Below are positions 6,444 through 15,329 of a stretch of 64,000 nt of DNA, one piece after another. The position numbers were made by a program, and so were the translations under genes. Each line of letters opens with the position of its first letter. Position 1 is the stretch's first letter. The DNA is from CAZLRH01 sp964562015 (GTDB lineage Bacteria; Verrucomicrobiota; Verrucomicrobiia; Opitutales; JABDGR01), in the NCBI GenBank assembly GCA_964562015.1, contig CAZLRH010000004.1, positions 176,658-240,657 on the forward strand. The letters run 5' to 3'. The notes under the pieces were generated by a model. It saw only the letters and a program-made list of their open reading frames with translations, did not search any database and was not told the origin of the DNA.

Positions 6444-8495
6444 ATGCATCAAGAAGACTCCCTGCAACGCTGGCGCATCGTGCACCGTCATACCGAGTCA
6501 ACCCGCCGGCAATGGTTGAAAACCATGGCGGCGGCGAGCGTTGCGTTTTCCCAGTGGCGGGTGCTGCATGCGGCTGATTCACCGCCACCGGAGGTCAGCC
6601 CGACCACAGCGGCAAATCTTGCGGAAGGGAAAATCCAGCGCGCCGTGGCCACGAAGGCCGAGTCCTTTCCGCTCAAGGACGTCCGGCTTTTGGATGGCCC
6701 CTTTTTGCGCGCGCAGAATCGCGATGGCAAATATCTGCTGGAGCTGGAGCCCGACCGCTTGCTGCACCAATTCCGCGTCAACGCCGGGCTCGCACCCAAG
6801 GCCGCCCTTTACGGCGGCTGGGAATCCGCGCCGCTCTGGGCCGACATCCGCTGCCAGGGCCACACGCTCGGCCACTATCTTTCCGCGTGCGCGATGATGT
6901 ACGCCTCGACCGGCGATGCCGCGTACAAGCAGCGCGTGGATTATATTGTCACTGAATTGCAAGCCTGCCAGGCGGCCTCGCCGGATGGCTTCATCAGCGC
7001 GTTTCCCGATGGCGAGGCGCAGATTGATAATTTCGTGGCCGGCCGGCGTGTGTCAGGCGTGCCGTGGTACACCCTGCATAAAATTTTCGCGGGCCTGCGC
7101 GATGCTTATCTGTATTGCGACAATGCCGGCGCGCTCGCCGTCCTCACCAAGCTCAGTGACTGGGCGGCGGCGAAGACCGCGGGCCTGACCGATGCCCAAT
7201 TTCAGCGCATGTTGGGCACGGAACACGGCGGCATGAATGAAGTGCTGGCCGACACCTACGTGCTGACCGGCAATCCGCAATACCTCGCACTGGCGGAACG
7301 CTTCAACCACCGCGCCGTGCTCGACCCGCTCTCGCAATCGCGCGACACGCTCGACCGCCTGCACGCCAATACCCAGATTCCCAAGTTCATCGGTTTCGAG
7401 CGGTTATACGCGCTGACGGGCAAGCCGGAATACCAAAAGGCCGCACAATTTTTCTGGGACACCGTCGTGCATAACCGCTCGTTCGTCACCGGCGCCAGCG
7501 GCGATCAGGAGCACTTCTTCGCCCCGGCGGATTTCGCCCAGCACCTCGACTCCGCCAAAATCGGCGAGACTTGCGGCGATTACAACATGCTCAAGCTGAC
7601 GCGCGCGCTCTTTGAAATCGACCCCACCGCCGCCTATGCCGACTTTTACGAGCTGGTCCTCTACAACTGCATCCTCGCCTCGCAAGACCCGGACAGCGGC
7701 ATGATGACTTATTTCCAGCCGACGCGCCCCGGCTACCCCAAGCTCTACTGCACACCCTTCGATTCGTTCTGGTGCTGCACCGGCACGGGCATCGAGAACC
7801 ACGCCAAGTACGGCGATTCCCTTTATTTTCACGACGGCCTAGATACGCTTTACGTCAATCTCTTCATCCCCTCGACGCTCACGTGGAAGGATAAAAATCT
7901 CGTCCTCACTCAAATCACGCAGTTCCCAGATGCCCCGAAGACCACGTTGAAAGTGGCGACCCCTGCGCCGGTGGCACTGACGATGAATATCCGGCATCCG
8001 GCCTGGTGCGCGCGCGCCACGGTGACCATCAACGGCCGGCCGTGGGCAACCACCAGTCAACCCGGCTCCTACATCGCGCTCAATCGCACTTGGCAAAATG
8101 GCGACGTGATCGAGGTCGAACTTCCCCTGGCGCTACACTACGTGATGTTGCCGGGCACCACCGATACCGTGGCCTTCATGTATGGGCCCATCGTGCTCGC
8201 GGGCAAACTCGGCCAACAAGGCATGACACCCGGCGCCGACCTTATCATCAACGAGCGCACTTACGGCGATGTCCTGAATGAGCGCATCGAAGTGCCCACA
8301 CTGGCGGGCACTCCGGAAACTTTATTGAAGCAGATCAAGCCCAGCGGCGACACGCCGTTGACTTTTATAACGAACGGCCTGGGCCGCCCGCACGACGTGA
8401 CCCTCATCCCCTACTGGCAAATTGCGCACGAGCGTTACAGCATTTATTGGAAACTCAGCGCACCGGAGGATGCGGGAGCGGCTTCAAAGGCGTAA
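6444..8495 (+). CDS. glycoside hydrolase family 127 (beta-L-arabinofuranosidase-like, DUF1680)
   Basis: A 683-residue exported enzyme with a twin-arginine-like leader (TRRQWLKTMAAASVAF). From about residue 60 it follows the GH127/DUF1680 pattern: LKDVRLLDGPF, an (alpha/alpha)6 barrel, then beta-sandwich domains. The zinc-cysteine active site typical of the family is visible as Glu375-Thr-Cys377 (GETCGDYNML) and Cys444-Cys445 (FWCCTGTG). Characterised members release L-arabinofuranose from arabino-oligosaccharides. I take the ATG at 6444; a GTG at 6393 in frame would add 17 residues that overlap the repeat. It is the first of several plant-glycan genes in the window. Confidence 0.9.
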   Translation: MHQEDSLQRWRIVHRHTESTRRQWLKTMAAASVAFSQWRVLHAADSPPPEVSPTTAANLAEGKIQRAVATKAESFPLKDVRLLDGPFLRAQNRDGKYLLELEPDRLLHQFRVNAGLAPKAALYGGWESAPLWADIRCQGHTLGHYLSACAMMYASTGDAAYKQRVDYIVTELQACQAASPDGFISAFPDGEAQIDNFVAGRRVSGVPWYTLHKIFAGLRDAYLYCDNAGALAVLTKLSDWAAAKTAGLTDAQFQRMLGTEHGGMNEVLADTYVLTGNPQYLALAERFNHRAVLDPLSQSRDTLDRLHANTQIPKFIGFERLYALTGKPEYQKAAQFFWDTVVHNRSFVTGASGDQEHFFAPADFAQHLDSAKIGETCGDYNMLKLTRALFEIDPTAAYADFYELVLYNCILASQDPDSGMMTYFQPTRPGYPKLYCTPFDSFWCCTGTGIENHAKYGDSLYFHDGLDTLYVNLFIPSTLTWKDKNLVLTQITQFPDAPKTTLKVATPAPVALTMNIRHPAWCARATVTINGRPWATTSQPGSYIALNRTWQNGDVIEVELPLALHYVMLPGTTDTVAFMYGPIVLAGKLGQQGMTPGADLIINERTYGDVLNERIEVPTLAGTPETLLKQIKPSGDTPLTFITNGLGRPHDVTLIPYWQIAHERYSIYWKLSAPEDAGAASKA

Positions 8496-8549
8496 TCCTT
8501 GGCCGGTTTTCCATTTAACATTTATCCTTCATCGTTTATCGTTTCCTCC

Positions 8550-9374
8550 ATGCCGCTTCCCCTCGAAGACAATTTTGAAGACATCCTGCGCAAAGCCCAG
8601 GCGGGCCTGCACTTGTCCGAGGAATCCCTCGCTCAAAAAGCGGGTGTTGTGCCCGAGGTCTTGCGCGCCTGCCTCGAGGGCCGGGCTGACGAAGCCGCGC
8701 TTTCGCGCCTGGCCCCTATTTTGGGCCTGCATGGCCCGAGCTTGATTGAGGTCGCGCGCAAAACTTGGCGGCCGGCGGACGTCTCGCTCGAGGGCTTGGC
8801 GCAAATCACCACGCCCCTGCGCAACGGCATCACGGTCAATGCCTACCTCGTCTGGGATCGCACCTCGCGGCGCGCCATTCTTTTCGACACGGGCACCAAG
8901 CCGGAACCCATTCTCGAACTCATCCGCAAACACCAATTGCAAGTCGAGTTGTTACTGCTGACCCATACCCATCCCGACCACGTGGCCTGCCTCGATTTGC
9001 TGCGCCAGGCGCTGGGTGGATTTCGCGCCTGTGTGTGCGTGCGCGAGCCGTATCCCGGCGTCGAAACGATAGACGCCGGCGCGGCCTTCGACATCGGGCC
9101 GCTCCGCGTGCAAACGCGCGCCACGCACGGCCATTCGCCCGGCGGGTTGACTTATGTGGTCAGCGGGCTGGCGCATCCGGTGGCCGTGGTCGGCGACGCG
9201 CTCTTCGCGGGCTCCATGGGCCGCTCGCTGGAGCACTGGGCCACTGCGCTTAAAAATAATCGCGAACAAATTTTCACCCTGCTCGACGACACCATCCTCT
9301 GCCCCGGCCACGGGCCGATGACCACCGTCGCCCAGGAAAAAATGCATAATCCGTTTTATCCGGAGATTAAGTAG
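8550..9374 (+). CDS. MBL-fold hydrolase with helix-turn-helix-like N-terminal domain
   Basis: A 274-residue protein. Residues 8-72 look like an XRE/lambda-repressor-type five-helix domain (LRKAQAGLHLSEESLAQKAG, then SRLAPILGL). Residues 85-270 form a metallo-beta-lactamase fold with the metal motif H139-T-H141-P-D143-H144, a second histidine in RATHGHSPGG, an aspartate in VVGDALFAG and a final histidine in CPGHGPM. The hydrolase part is glyoxalase-II-like, so a thioester or similar substrate is plausible. I chose the ATG at 8550 because the domain begins there; it is preceded by TTTCCTCC. It follows GH127 by 54 bp and may be cotranscribed. Confidence 0.82.
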   Translation: MPLPLEDNFEDILRKAQAGLHLSEESLAQKAGVVPEVLRACLEGRADEAALSRLAPILGLHGPSLIEVARKTWRPADVSLEGLAQITTPLRNGITVNAYLVWDRTSRRAILFDTGTKPEPILELIRKHQLQVELLLLTHTHPDHVACLDLLRQALGGFRACVCVREPYPGVETIDAGAAFDIGPLRVQTRATHGHSPGGLTYVVSGLAHPVAVVGDALFAGSMGRSLEHWATALKNNREQIFTLLDDTILCPGHGPMTTVAQEKMHNPFYPEIK

Positions 9375-9442
9375 GTACTGACGGATTCATCTCTCTTATT
9401 CCGCTGCTCGCCTTTTAATCATTAATCAACCATTTAAACTTC

Positions 9443-10093
9443 ATGCAAATCACCAAAGAGCAGAATCAGACTTTAAGTGATGTTTGTTATCTAATTAACC
9501 AGATGCTTTATGCTTACAAATTTCACCCCCGAATTAACAATTTAATCTTCTTGTATGAGAATGGCTACACTCAAAATAACTATCATCGGTTGACTCCGGA
9601 TGAAATCAGATTTCTTAAAAACGCAAACCTGGAAACATTCCTGTCCAGCTTTCGAAACTTGCTAGATTTTTTCCATCGACCAATTCATGCGTCTAAAGCC
9701 AAATCTGACGATACACGTGCATTTCCCGATTTCGCTTTTCCTCAAAAGCCGCTAATAAGCAACGCAGATGATCACTTCAGAAAGGTTTCCAAACATCTAT
9801 CACATCTGACGAGTGTCCGAAAGACAAGAGTTCAAAATCTCGAATGGAACTTAAATGAGATCATCGAAGGATCCAAGGAAGTATTGATTGAATTCATGAA
9901 GCATTGTCTAACAAGGTATCAAGGCATTGACGCAATTACCAAAGATTCCATAGATGGCATTATCAATTATCTTAGTTCGATAGGCTCAAACGAACACTTC
10001 ATTGCGCATTTGCATGCTAGCGCATCGCCAATGATGTTACATAGCTATACAGCCGTGACTGCGCCAACGCATTCGCCACAAAAAACTATGTAG
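9443..10093 (+). CDS. hypothetical protein, A+T-rich and helix-rich
   Basis: A 216-residue protein, mostly helical, with no signal peptide or membrane segment and no family I recognise. Residues 45-85 (DEIRFLKNANLETFLSSFRNLLDFFH) resemble the helical core of HEPN-like or abortive-infection-like proteins, but I cannot see a catalytic RxxxxH motif. Its base composition is clearly poorer in G+C than both neighbours and its codon choice differs, which suggests horizontal acquisition. It starts at an ATG and ends 12 bp from the convergent aldo/keto reductase gene. Confidence 0.6.
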   Translation: MQITKEQNQTLSDVCYLINQMLYAYKFHPRINNLIFLYENGYTQNNYHRLTPDEIRFLKNANLETFLSSFRNLLDFFHRPIHASKAKSDDTRAFPDFAFPQKPLISNADDHFRKVSKHLSHLTSVRKTRVQNLEWNLNEIIEGSKEVLIEFMKHCLTRYQGIDAITKDSIDGIINYLSSIGSNEHFIAHLHASASPMMLHSYTAVTAPTHSPQKTM

Positions 10094-10105
10094 GTGAATT
10101 GAGCA

Positions 10106-11092
10106 CTACCAGGCGTAAGAATCTGGCGCCGCGCCGCCAGGTCCGGGCCAGATTTCATCGAGTTGCTTCAGCGTTTCCGCGCTGAGTGCGAGGGCCTCGG
10201 CCGGCAGGGTCGTCTCCAATTGCGCGAGCGTGCGCGGGCCGATGATGGGCGCGGTCACGCCGGGTTGATGCAAAAGCCAGGCCAGCGCGACCGACGCGGG
10301 CAGCTGGCCAAGCTTGGCGCAGAGCGCCTCATACTTTTCCAACTTGGGGCGAACTTTCTCGATGGCCTTCACGGTGTCTGCCCCGGTGCGCCGACCGGTC
10401 TTGGATTTTTCCAGCGCGCCACCGAGCAGCCCGCCGGCCAGGGGGCTCCAGGGAATCAGGCCGAGGCCGTAATGCCGGCAAGCGGGCAGCACTTCGAGTT
10501 CGATGATGCGCTCCGTGAGATTGTACAAGCTCTGCTCCGAAATAAGGCCGAGGAAATGCCGCTGCGCCGCCGTTTCGCTGGCGCGCGCGATGTCCCAGCC
10601 CGCGAAATTGGATGAACCGGCGTAGATGATTTTGCCCTGGGCCACGAGCGTCTCGAACGCTTGCCAGATTTCGTCAAACGGGCAGCGGCGGTCAATGTGA
10701 TGCATCTGATACAAATCAATATGGTCCGTCTGCATCCGGCGCAGGCTGTTCTCGCAACCCTGGATGATTTTGCGGGCGGAAAGGCCCCGGTCCCAATTCG
10801 CATCGTAGGGTGAGTCGCGAAACATGGCGGCGAAGACCTTGGTCGCCAGCACGACGCGCTCGCGCCGCCCGTCACCCTGCCCGAACCACTGGCCAAGAAT
10901 TTTTTCGGTGACCCCCTCGCCTCGTTTCACCCCATAAACATCGGCGGTGTCGAAAAAATTAATTCCGGCGGCGAGGGCGCGGTCCATGATGGCGAAACTG
11001 TCCTCCGGGGTCGTGTGCAGACCGAAATTCATCGTCCCCAGGCACAGCCGCGACACCTTTAACCCCGACCGCCCCAAGTGCACATGTTTCAT
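10106..11092 (-). CDS. aldo/keto reductase
   Basis: A 328-residue NADPH-dependent aldo/keto reductase, a single TIM-barrel domain of normal length. The catalytic tetrad is visible as Asp48 and Tyr53 (FFDTADVYG), Lys85 (LATKVF) and His131 (YQMHHID). The C-terminal cofactor region contains APIIGPRTLAQLE. It resembles the YghZ/L-glyceraldehyde-reductase-like group. I chose the ATG at 11092, where the family N-terminus (MKHVHLGRSGLKVSRL) begins; an upstream in-frame ATG at 11128 would add 12 unconserved residues. Confidence 0.9.
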   Translation of the reverse strand: MKHVHLGRSGLKVSRLCLGTMNFGLHTTPEDSFAIMDRALAAGINFFDTADVYGVKRGEGVTEKILGQWFGQGDGRRERVVLATKVFAAMFRDSPYDANWDRGLSARKIIQGCENSLRRMQTDHIDLYQMHHIDRRCPFDEIWQAFETLVAQGKIIYAGSSNFAGWDIARASETAAQRHFLGLISEQSLYNLTERIIELEVLPACRHYGLGLIPWSPLAGGLLGGALEKSKTGRRTGADTVKAIEKVRPKLEKYEALCAKLGQLPASVALAWLLHQPGVTAPIIGPRTLAQLETTLPAEALALSAETLKQLDEIWPGPGGAAPDSYAW

Positions 11093-11170
11093 GGCCACCA
11101 TCCTCCAACTGCTCCGGTGGGTCGTCAAGCTTCCTACGGACGCCCTCTTGCTACCTTGCCGCTGGGCTTA

Positions 11171-11205
11171 GATTTTCCTCCGCGCTCTCCGCGTCCTTCG
11201 CGGTA
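11171..11205. repeat. text-like low-complexity repeat (CTCCGCGTCCTTCGCGG type)
   Basis: A short pyrimidine-rich copy of the GCGGAG-GACGCAG word family that is massively present at 42413-42545 and 43541-43850, here on the opposite strand. It fills the gap between the aldo/keto reductase and the antiporter gene. Confidence 0.5.
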
Positions 11206-11211
11206 AAATTC

Positions 11212-12804
11212 TTAAAACAAATTCCCCAGCACCCGAAAGCACACGCCCACAATCACCGTCGGCAGTGCCGCGCCCGCGAGCAGGCCGAGCGGCGAGATGC
11301 CGTTTTCAAAGTGTTTGCCAAGTATCGTCTGCCCGGCGGGATTCGGAGCATTGGCGATGACGGTCAGGCCGCCGCCGGTGACCGCGCCTTCCATCACCGC
11401 ATGTTGCATGGCTTTCGTCGCCACCACGGAGGGCGCCTGCGAGGCCAGGTAGGTGATGGCGGCGTTGTCATTGAACGACGTGAGAAATGCCGCGCCGAGG
11501 AAGAGCGCAAATTCGTTCAGGCTGCCGAGCACCGGCTGAATCCACCAGCTTTGCAGCCCGCCGTGCACCACGAGCCCCGCGAGGAAAAAGCCCACCATGA
11601 GCGGCCCGCGCAGGTTGAGGCCCGACTGGTGGTGCGCTGTGGCCTGGGTGAACGCGAGGAAGAAAAGAAAGCCGCCGACCAGGAGCGGCGGATGATGCAG
11701 GTTAGCAACCGTCCACGCCAGTGCCAGTACATGCGTGGCCGTCACCCAGACCGGCAGCGCCTGTTCCGGCGGCAAGCTTTCGCGGGTCTGTTTTTCCTCC
11801 GTGGCACGCGCGAGTTGGGCAAATTCCCCGCGAAAAATCACAAAATAAAAGAGATTCGAGACCACGATGCCCGCCACCGCCGGCAGGCCGAAATGGGTGA
11901 GCATGTAGGGCGTCGTCCAGCCCCATTTCGAGGCGACCATCAGCACCGGCGGCGCGGCGAAATGCGTCAACGTGCCACCGACCGAGACGTTGACGAACAG
12001 CAAGCCGAGTGTCGCGTAGCGCAACCGTGAGGCGGGCTTGAGCGCGTAAAACTGGCGGCCCAGGAGCAGGGCGGCGATGGTCATGGCCGCGGGTTCCGTG
12101 ATCAACGACCCCAGCAGCGGCGCAACCGTCAAAATCGCGGCCCACCAGGCGGCCGGAGTTTCGCCGCCGAGGCGCGCCACCTGGCGCAAAATAGCCTCCG
12201 CCAGTTGCACCACCGGCCGTGTCGACGCCACGCCCATGATGATGACGACAAAGAGCGGCTCATCGAACGACAGGCTGCTTAGATAAGAAGTCGTCTGCGC
12301 CCAACCCGCGCCGAGGCCGCCGTGTCCGCTGAAAGACAAAGTCATGGCGAACATCAGCGGCACGACCCAGAGGCCAAAGATCGCTTCGACTTCGCCGAGA
12401 AAATGCAAAACGGTGGCGGAGAAACTCACCGGCTCGGACCTGCCCTCGGGCAATTTCCCCTGTTGCCGCAGGGCCGCCAGGTGTTCCGCATGCGCTTGGG
12501 CGGCGCGGTGGGCGAACCGTTGAATCTTGGTGGCGGCGAGCGTGTGCGCAATGGCCAGCGCGAAAATCAATGTCGCCACCCCATTGAATGGCTCGCGCGC
12601 CAGGCGTCCCGACAATTGTTGCGTCAGAGGCGCTCCGGCATCGTGATAGTTCTCCACTGGCACCGGAAAATGAGCTGGGGTGGATTCCAGGCTGCCACCG
12701 GTGGCCGCCCATGCCCCACCCGCGCTCGCGCACCAGACGAGCAAACACCAGCACAAAAGTTTGTGCTGCCACCTTCCTGCGTTGGCGGAAAAAAATCGGC
12801 CCAT
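11212..12804 (-). CDS. putative Na+/H+ antiporter family protein
   Basis: About 530 residues. An N-terminal signal-anchor (LLCWCLLVWCASAGGAWA) is followed by 11-12 membrane helices. The pattern matches the putative Na+/H+ antiporter family of the ion-transporter superfamily: conserved segments include FDEPLFVVIIMGVASTRPV, LITEPAAMTIAALLL, VGGTLTHFAAPPVLMVA and FNDNAAITYLASQAP, where the Thr/Pro/Asn breaks fall in re-entrant helices. Likely role is sodium or pH homeostasis at the inner membrane. I take ATG 12804 (MGRFFSANAG); 12834 is another candidate. It ends 120 bp from the reductase gene. Confidence 0.8.
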   Translation of the reverse strand: MGRFFSANAGRWQHKLLCWCLLVWCASAGGAWAATGGSLESTPAHFPVPVENYHDAGAPLTQQLSGRLAREPFNGVATLIFALAIAHTLAATKIQRFAHRAAQAHAEHLAALRQQGKLPEGRSEPVSFSATVLHFLGEVEAIFGLWVVPLMFAMTLSFSGHGGLGAGWAQTTSYLSSLSFDEPLFVVIIMGVASTRPVVQLAEAILRQVARLGGETPAAWWAAILTVAPLLGSLITEPAAMTIAALLLGRQFYALKPASRLRYATLGLLFVNVSVGGTLTHFAAPPVLMVASKWGWTTPYMLTHFGLPAVAGIVVSNLFYFVIFRGEFAQLARATEEKQTRESLPPEQALPVWVTATHVLALAWTVANLHHPPLLVGGFLFFLAFTQATAHHQSGLNLRGPLMVGFFLAGLVVHGGLQSWWIQPVLGSLNEFALFLGAAFLTSFNDNAAITYLASQAPSVVATKAMQHAVMEGAVTGGGLTVIANAPNPAGQTILGKHFENGISPLGLLAGAALPTVIVGVCFRVLGNLF

Positions 12805-13000
12805 CTTCCTTTCACGATGCCGGAGCCACCCCACCCCTTGTCCAGTCCCAAAAATTCCGCTTTTGTCGGTCGAACTTAAACGACAGGCTATAGAGAAGGA
12901 TTTTCATTGAAGGAATCGAAGCAAACCAAGGTTTCCTTCGTTCACTTTGTTGCCTTCTGTAAATTGCTGGGCATTACCCCAAGCCCCGCCCTCGCGTCCC

Positions 13001-13279
13001 ATGTCACCGCACTCCCATCCATTCGAAGGCACGCTGGACTTGCACACGTTTCGCCCCGCCGAAGCGGGCGACGTGGTGGACGCCTTTATCGAAGAAAGCC
13101 GGGCGCGTGGGTGGCGCGAGCTTCGCATCGTGCATGGCAAGGGCACCGGGACGCTCCGGGCAGTCGTGCACGCCCGCCTCAAGCGCTCGCCCCATGTCGC
13201 GGGCTTCCGGCAGGCCGATGAAAAATCAGGCTCCTGGGGCGCAACACTCGTAGCCCTGCGGCCCAAGACGGACAAGTAA
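13001..13279 (+). CDS. Smr domain protein
   Basis: A 92-residue stand-alone Smr domain. It contains the DLHTFRPAEA motif (DLHG-like) near residue 12 and the HGKGTGTLR loop (HGxGxGxLR) near residue 46, followed by a final strand with WGATLVAL. Smr domains, first described at the MutS2 C-terminus, are nucleases or nucleic-acid-binding modules. Here it is free rather than fused to MutS2. The ATG at 13001 fits the domain edge; in-frame upstream extension is unconserved. Confidence 0.83.
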   Translation: MSPHSHPFEGTLDLHTFRPAEAGDVVDAFIEESRARGWRELRIVHGKGTGTLRAVVHARLKRSPHVAGFRQADEKSGSWGATLVALRPKTDK

Positions 13280-13388
13280 GCCAACTTCATTTTAGTGAAA
13301 ACGCCGCTCTAATTCTTGAAGATGGGCAACTTAAGCTCCGGGGCCTAGAGCGCCATTTCGACACTGTGACGTATTGGTCTCTCGAATC

Positions 13389-13413
13389 GTGACAATATGA
13401 GCCATTGTGGCAC
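13389..13413. promoter_or_regulatory. imperfect inverted repeat upstream of hsp20 pair, candidate operator
   Basis: GTGACAAT, seven bases, then ATTGTGGCAC: the inner arms ACAAT/ATTGT are perfect and outer GTG/CAC match with a 2-bp offset. It lies 136 bp before the Hsp20 start, and a TATAAA box stands at 13451-13456. It does not match CIRCE or a sigma-32 promoter. A heat-shock operator is only a suggestion. Confidence 0.3.
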
Positions 13414-13548
13414 ATTCGACGTTCTCTGTGAAATTCATAAATATCTATCTTATAAAGCCTTAGTGAAATTTAATCGCATGGCATGAATCGTGGTTTAAGA
13501 GAGATGAAACTTCAACCCACTTCTCAACCAACTCAAAGGAATCAAGCT

Positions 13549-13980
13549 ATGAAACTCATTCGTTACGAATCACCGAACCTGCCCACCTTGGGCGATTTCA
13601 ATTGTGCCTTCGGGACGGCCTTCCCGGCCTTCTCGCGACTGGGCGGCGTGTTTGACCACCTGCTCGGTTCCGCGCCCTGGGCCGGTTCTCCGGCAGCCGA
13701 CCTCTATGAGGACGACGGCCATTTCTACGTCAAAGTCGAATTGCCCGGCGTGAAGAAAGAAGACGTTGCGGTCGAACTGGAAAACGCGGTTCTGACCGTC
13801 TCTGGCCGACGTGCGGTGAAAACCGACACCGGCGAATCCACCGCGGAATTCTCCCGCCGCGTGTCCGTGCCCGAAGGCGTGGACGCAGCAACGATTACCG
13901 CCGCCTACGAGAACGGCGTTTTGACCCTGACGCTCCCGAAGCCCGAGGCCCGCAAGGCCCGTCGCATCACCGTCAACTAA
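13549..13980 (+). CDS. Hsp20/alpha-crystallin family small heat shock protein 1
   Basis: A 143-residue small heat shock protein. The alpha-crystallin domain spans about residues 45-140: YVKVELPGVKKEDVAVELENAVLTVSG, then EFSRRVSVPEGVDAATITAAYENGVLTLTLPK, ending in RRITVN. ATP-independent holdase that binds unfolding proteins in the cytoplasm. The C-terminal I-x-I anchor is reduced to ITV. I chose the ATG at 13549 since AAAGGA lies seven bases before it; an upstream ATG at 13483 adds an unconserved Gln/Thr-rich extension. It is followed after 63 bp by a second Hsp20, so the two form an operon. Confidence 0.92.
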   Translation: MKLIRYESPNLPTLGDFNCAFGTAFPAFSRLGGVFDHLLGSAPWAGSPAADLYEDDGHFYVKVELPGVKKEDVAVELENAVLTVSGRRAVKTDTGESTAEFSRRVSVPEGVDAATITAAYENGVLTLTLPKPEARKARRITVN

Positions 13981-14043
13981 ACGCCGCGATCGCGCCCACT
14001 CATCCAATTAGCAACCCAACCAACCCATAAGGAGATCATCACC

Positions 14044-14442
14044 ATGTCCTGCGAAAACAACACTTGCGCGTGCGAAACCCCGACCGCCACCGAAACCACG
14101 GCGACCGAAGCCCGCACCGCGTACCGACGCCCCGCCTACTCCGTGAACGAGACTGCCGACGCCTTTGGTGTCGAGGTCTTTGTGCCCGGGGTGGATCGCG
14201 CGGGCGTCACCCTCGAGTTGGAGGAAGACGTGCTGGCCATTACGGCCAAGCGCACCACCTCCACTCCGTCCGCCTGGCGCCCCGTGCGCCAGGAAATCCC
14301 GGCGGATGACTTCCGCCTGGAATTGCAACTCAACGTGCCTGTGGATGAGGCGAAGATTGACGCCACCGTCACTGACGGCGTGCTGCGTCTGCGCCTGCCG
14401 AAGGCCGAAGAGGTCAAACCGCGCCGCATCGACGTGCGGTAA
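14044..14442 (+). CDS. Hsp20/alpha-crystallin family small heat shock protein 2
   Basis: A 132-residue Hsp20 with a Cys/Thr-rich N-terminus (MSCENNTCACETPT) and a compact alpha-crystallin domain (FVPGVDRAGVTLELEEDVLAITAKR, then VTDGVLRLRLPKAEEVKPRRIDV). It is divergent from the first copy, so the two may form hetero-oligomers or act on different clients (inference). A strong AAGGAG stands before the ATG. A two-hairpin terminator follows directly. Confidence 0.9.
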   Translation: MSCENNTCACETPTATETTATEARTAYRRPAYSVNETADAFGVEVFVPGVDRAGVTLELEEDVLAITAKRTTSTPSAWRPVRQEIPADDFRLELQLNVPVDEAKIDATVTDGVLRLRLPKAEEVKPRRIDVR

Positions 14443-14503
14443 ACCCCAACCAAGGACCCCGCGGGGTGGAGGCGCACGATGCGGTGTGCCTCCACCTTGA
14501 TCA

Positions 14504-14532
14504 AGCCGTGACGTTTTACGTCACGGCTTTTT
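14504..14532 (+). terminator. Rho-independent terminator of the hsp20 operon
   Basis: A perfect 11-bp stem AGCCGTGACGT / ACGTCACGGCT with a three-base TTT loop, followed by TTTTT. A second hairpin lies just upstream at 14465-14496: GGTGGAGGC / GCCTCCACC extended by four more pairs including one G-T, with a six-base loop but no T tract. The distance of about 60 bp from the second hsp20 stop fits. Confidence 0.88.
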
Positions 14533-14556
14533 CATGTCTGGAAGAGTCGCGCGGAC

Positions 14557-15156
14557 TTACTTTTTCACCAAGCCTAGCGGCAAAACTGTTTTGCCGTAAA
14601 TTTCATTCAAGACCTGGGCCAGGCCGGTGTACATCGCGGCCAGACCGCAGAAGATGCCCTCGTAACCCGTGAAGTGACCAAAGCCTTCGCCCGGGCTTTG
14701 AAATTTTTCGTAGGCCAGCAGGAAAAACAAAATCGTCAGGGAACCGAAGACCACTTGCAGCGCGCGGCTCAAGCGCAGGGTTCCGATGAACAAGACGCCC
14801 GTGAAGAGCCCCCACAGGGCGAGGTAGGAACCAAAGCCGTTGCCATCGGGAGCCTCCGTCCAGCCGAGCTTGGGCATGACAATCAGGCCCACCAAGGTGA
14901 GCCAAAAAAATCCATAGGAAGTAAAGGCCGTGGTCCCGAAGGTATTATTCTTTTTCCATTCCAAAACCCCGGCGATGACTTGGGCCAGGCCGCCATAAAA
15001 AATCCCCATGGCGAGAATCATGCTGTTAAGGCCGAAGTAACCCGCGTTGTGCAAATTCAACAACACGGTGGTCATCCCGAAGGCGAGCAAGCCCAGGGGC
15101 GCGGGATTGGCGGTGGTGTCCTTGATGTGGGTGACGAGCGGATCTTGATTGGGCAT
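14557..15156 (-). CDS. satP: acetate/succinate uptake transporter, GPR1/FUN34/YaaH family
   Basis: A 199-residue inner-membrane protein with six helices. The family signature NPAPLGLLAFGMTTVLLNLHNAG is seen in two parts near residues 17-39 (NPAPLGLLAFG, then NLHNAG). SatP-type proteins import acetate and succinate with protons. Length agrees with the family. I take ATG 15156; the preceding in-frame ATG at 15192 adds 12 residues. Convergent with the hsp20 operon, sharing the terminator region. Confidence 0.88.
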   Translation of the reverse strand: MPNQDPLVTHIKDTTANPAPLGLLAFGMTTVLLNLHNAGYFGLNSMILAMGIFYGGLAQVIAGVLEWKKNNTFGTTAFTSYGFFWLTLVGLIVMPKLGWTEAPDGNGFGSYLALWGLFTGVLFIGTLRLSRALQVVFGSLTILFFLLAYEKFQSPGEGFGHFTGYEGIFCGLAAMYTGLAQVLNEIYGKTVLPLGLVKK

Positions 15157-15329
15157 GGGGGGTAGTAATTGGAGGTTAATGAGGCGAGCCAAGGCAGAGT
15201 ATATTGCCCGCTTGCTCGGTCAAGGACTTATCGGTTCAAGCTGAGTTACAATTTAAAGCGTCCTGCAAGCTCCAGCCCCGAGCCGATATTTTTGTTTCCG
15301 TATGCCCTTCGCAGTGTCAAGCTCGCGAG

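Noticed and set aside
13407..13425. Sigma-54 promoter (TGGCAC element) before hsp20
   Set aside because: The -12 TTGC half is missing at the proper distance.
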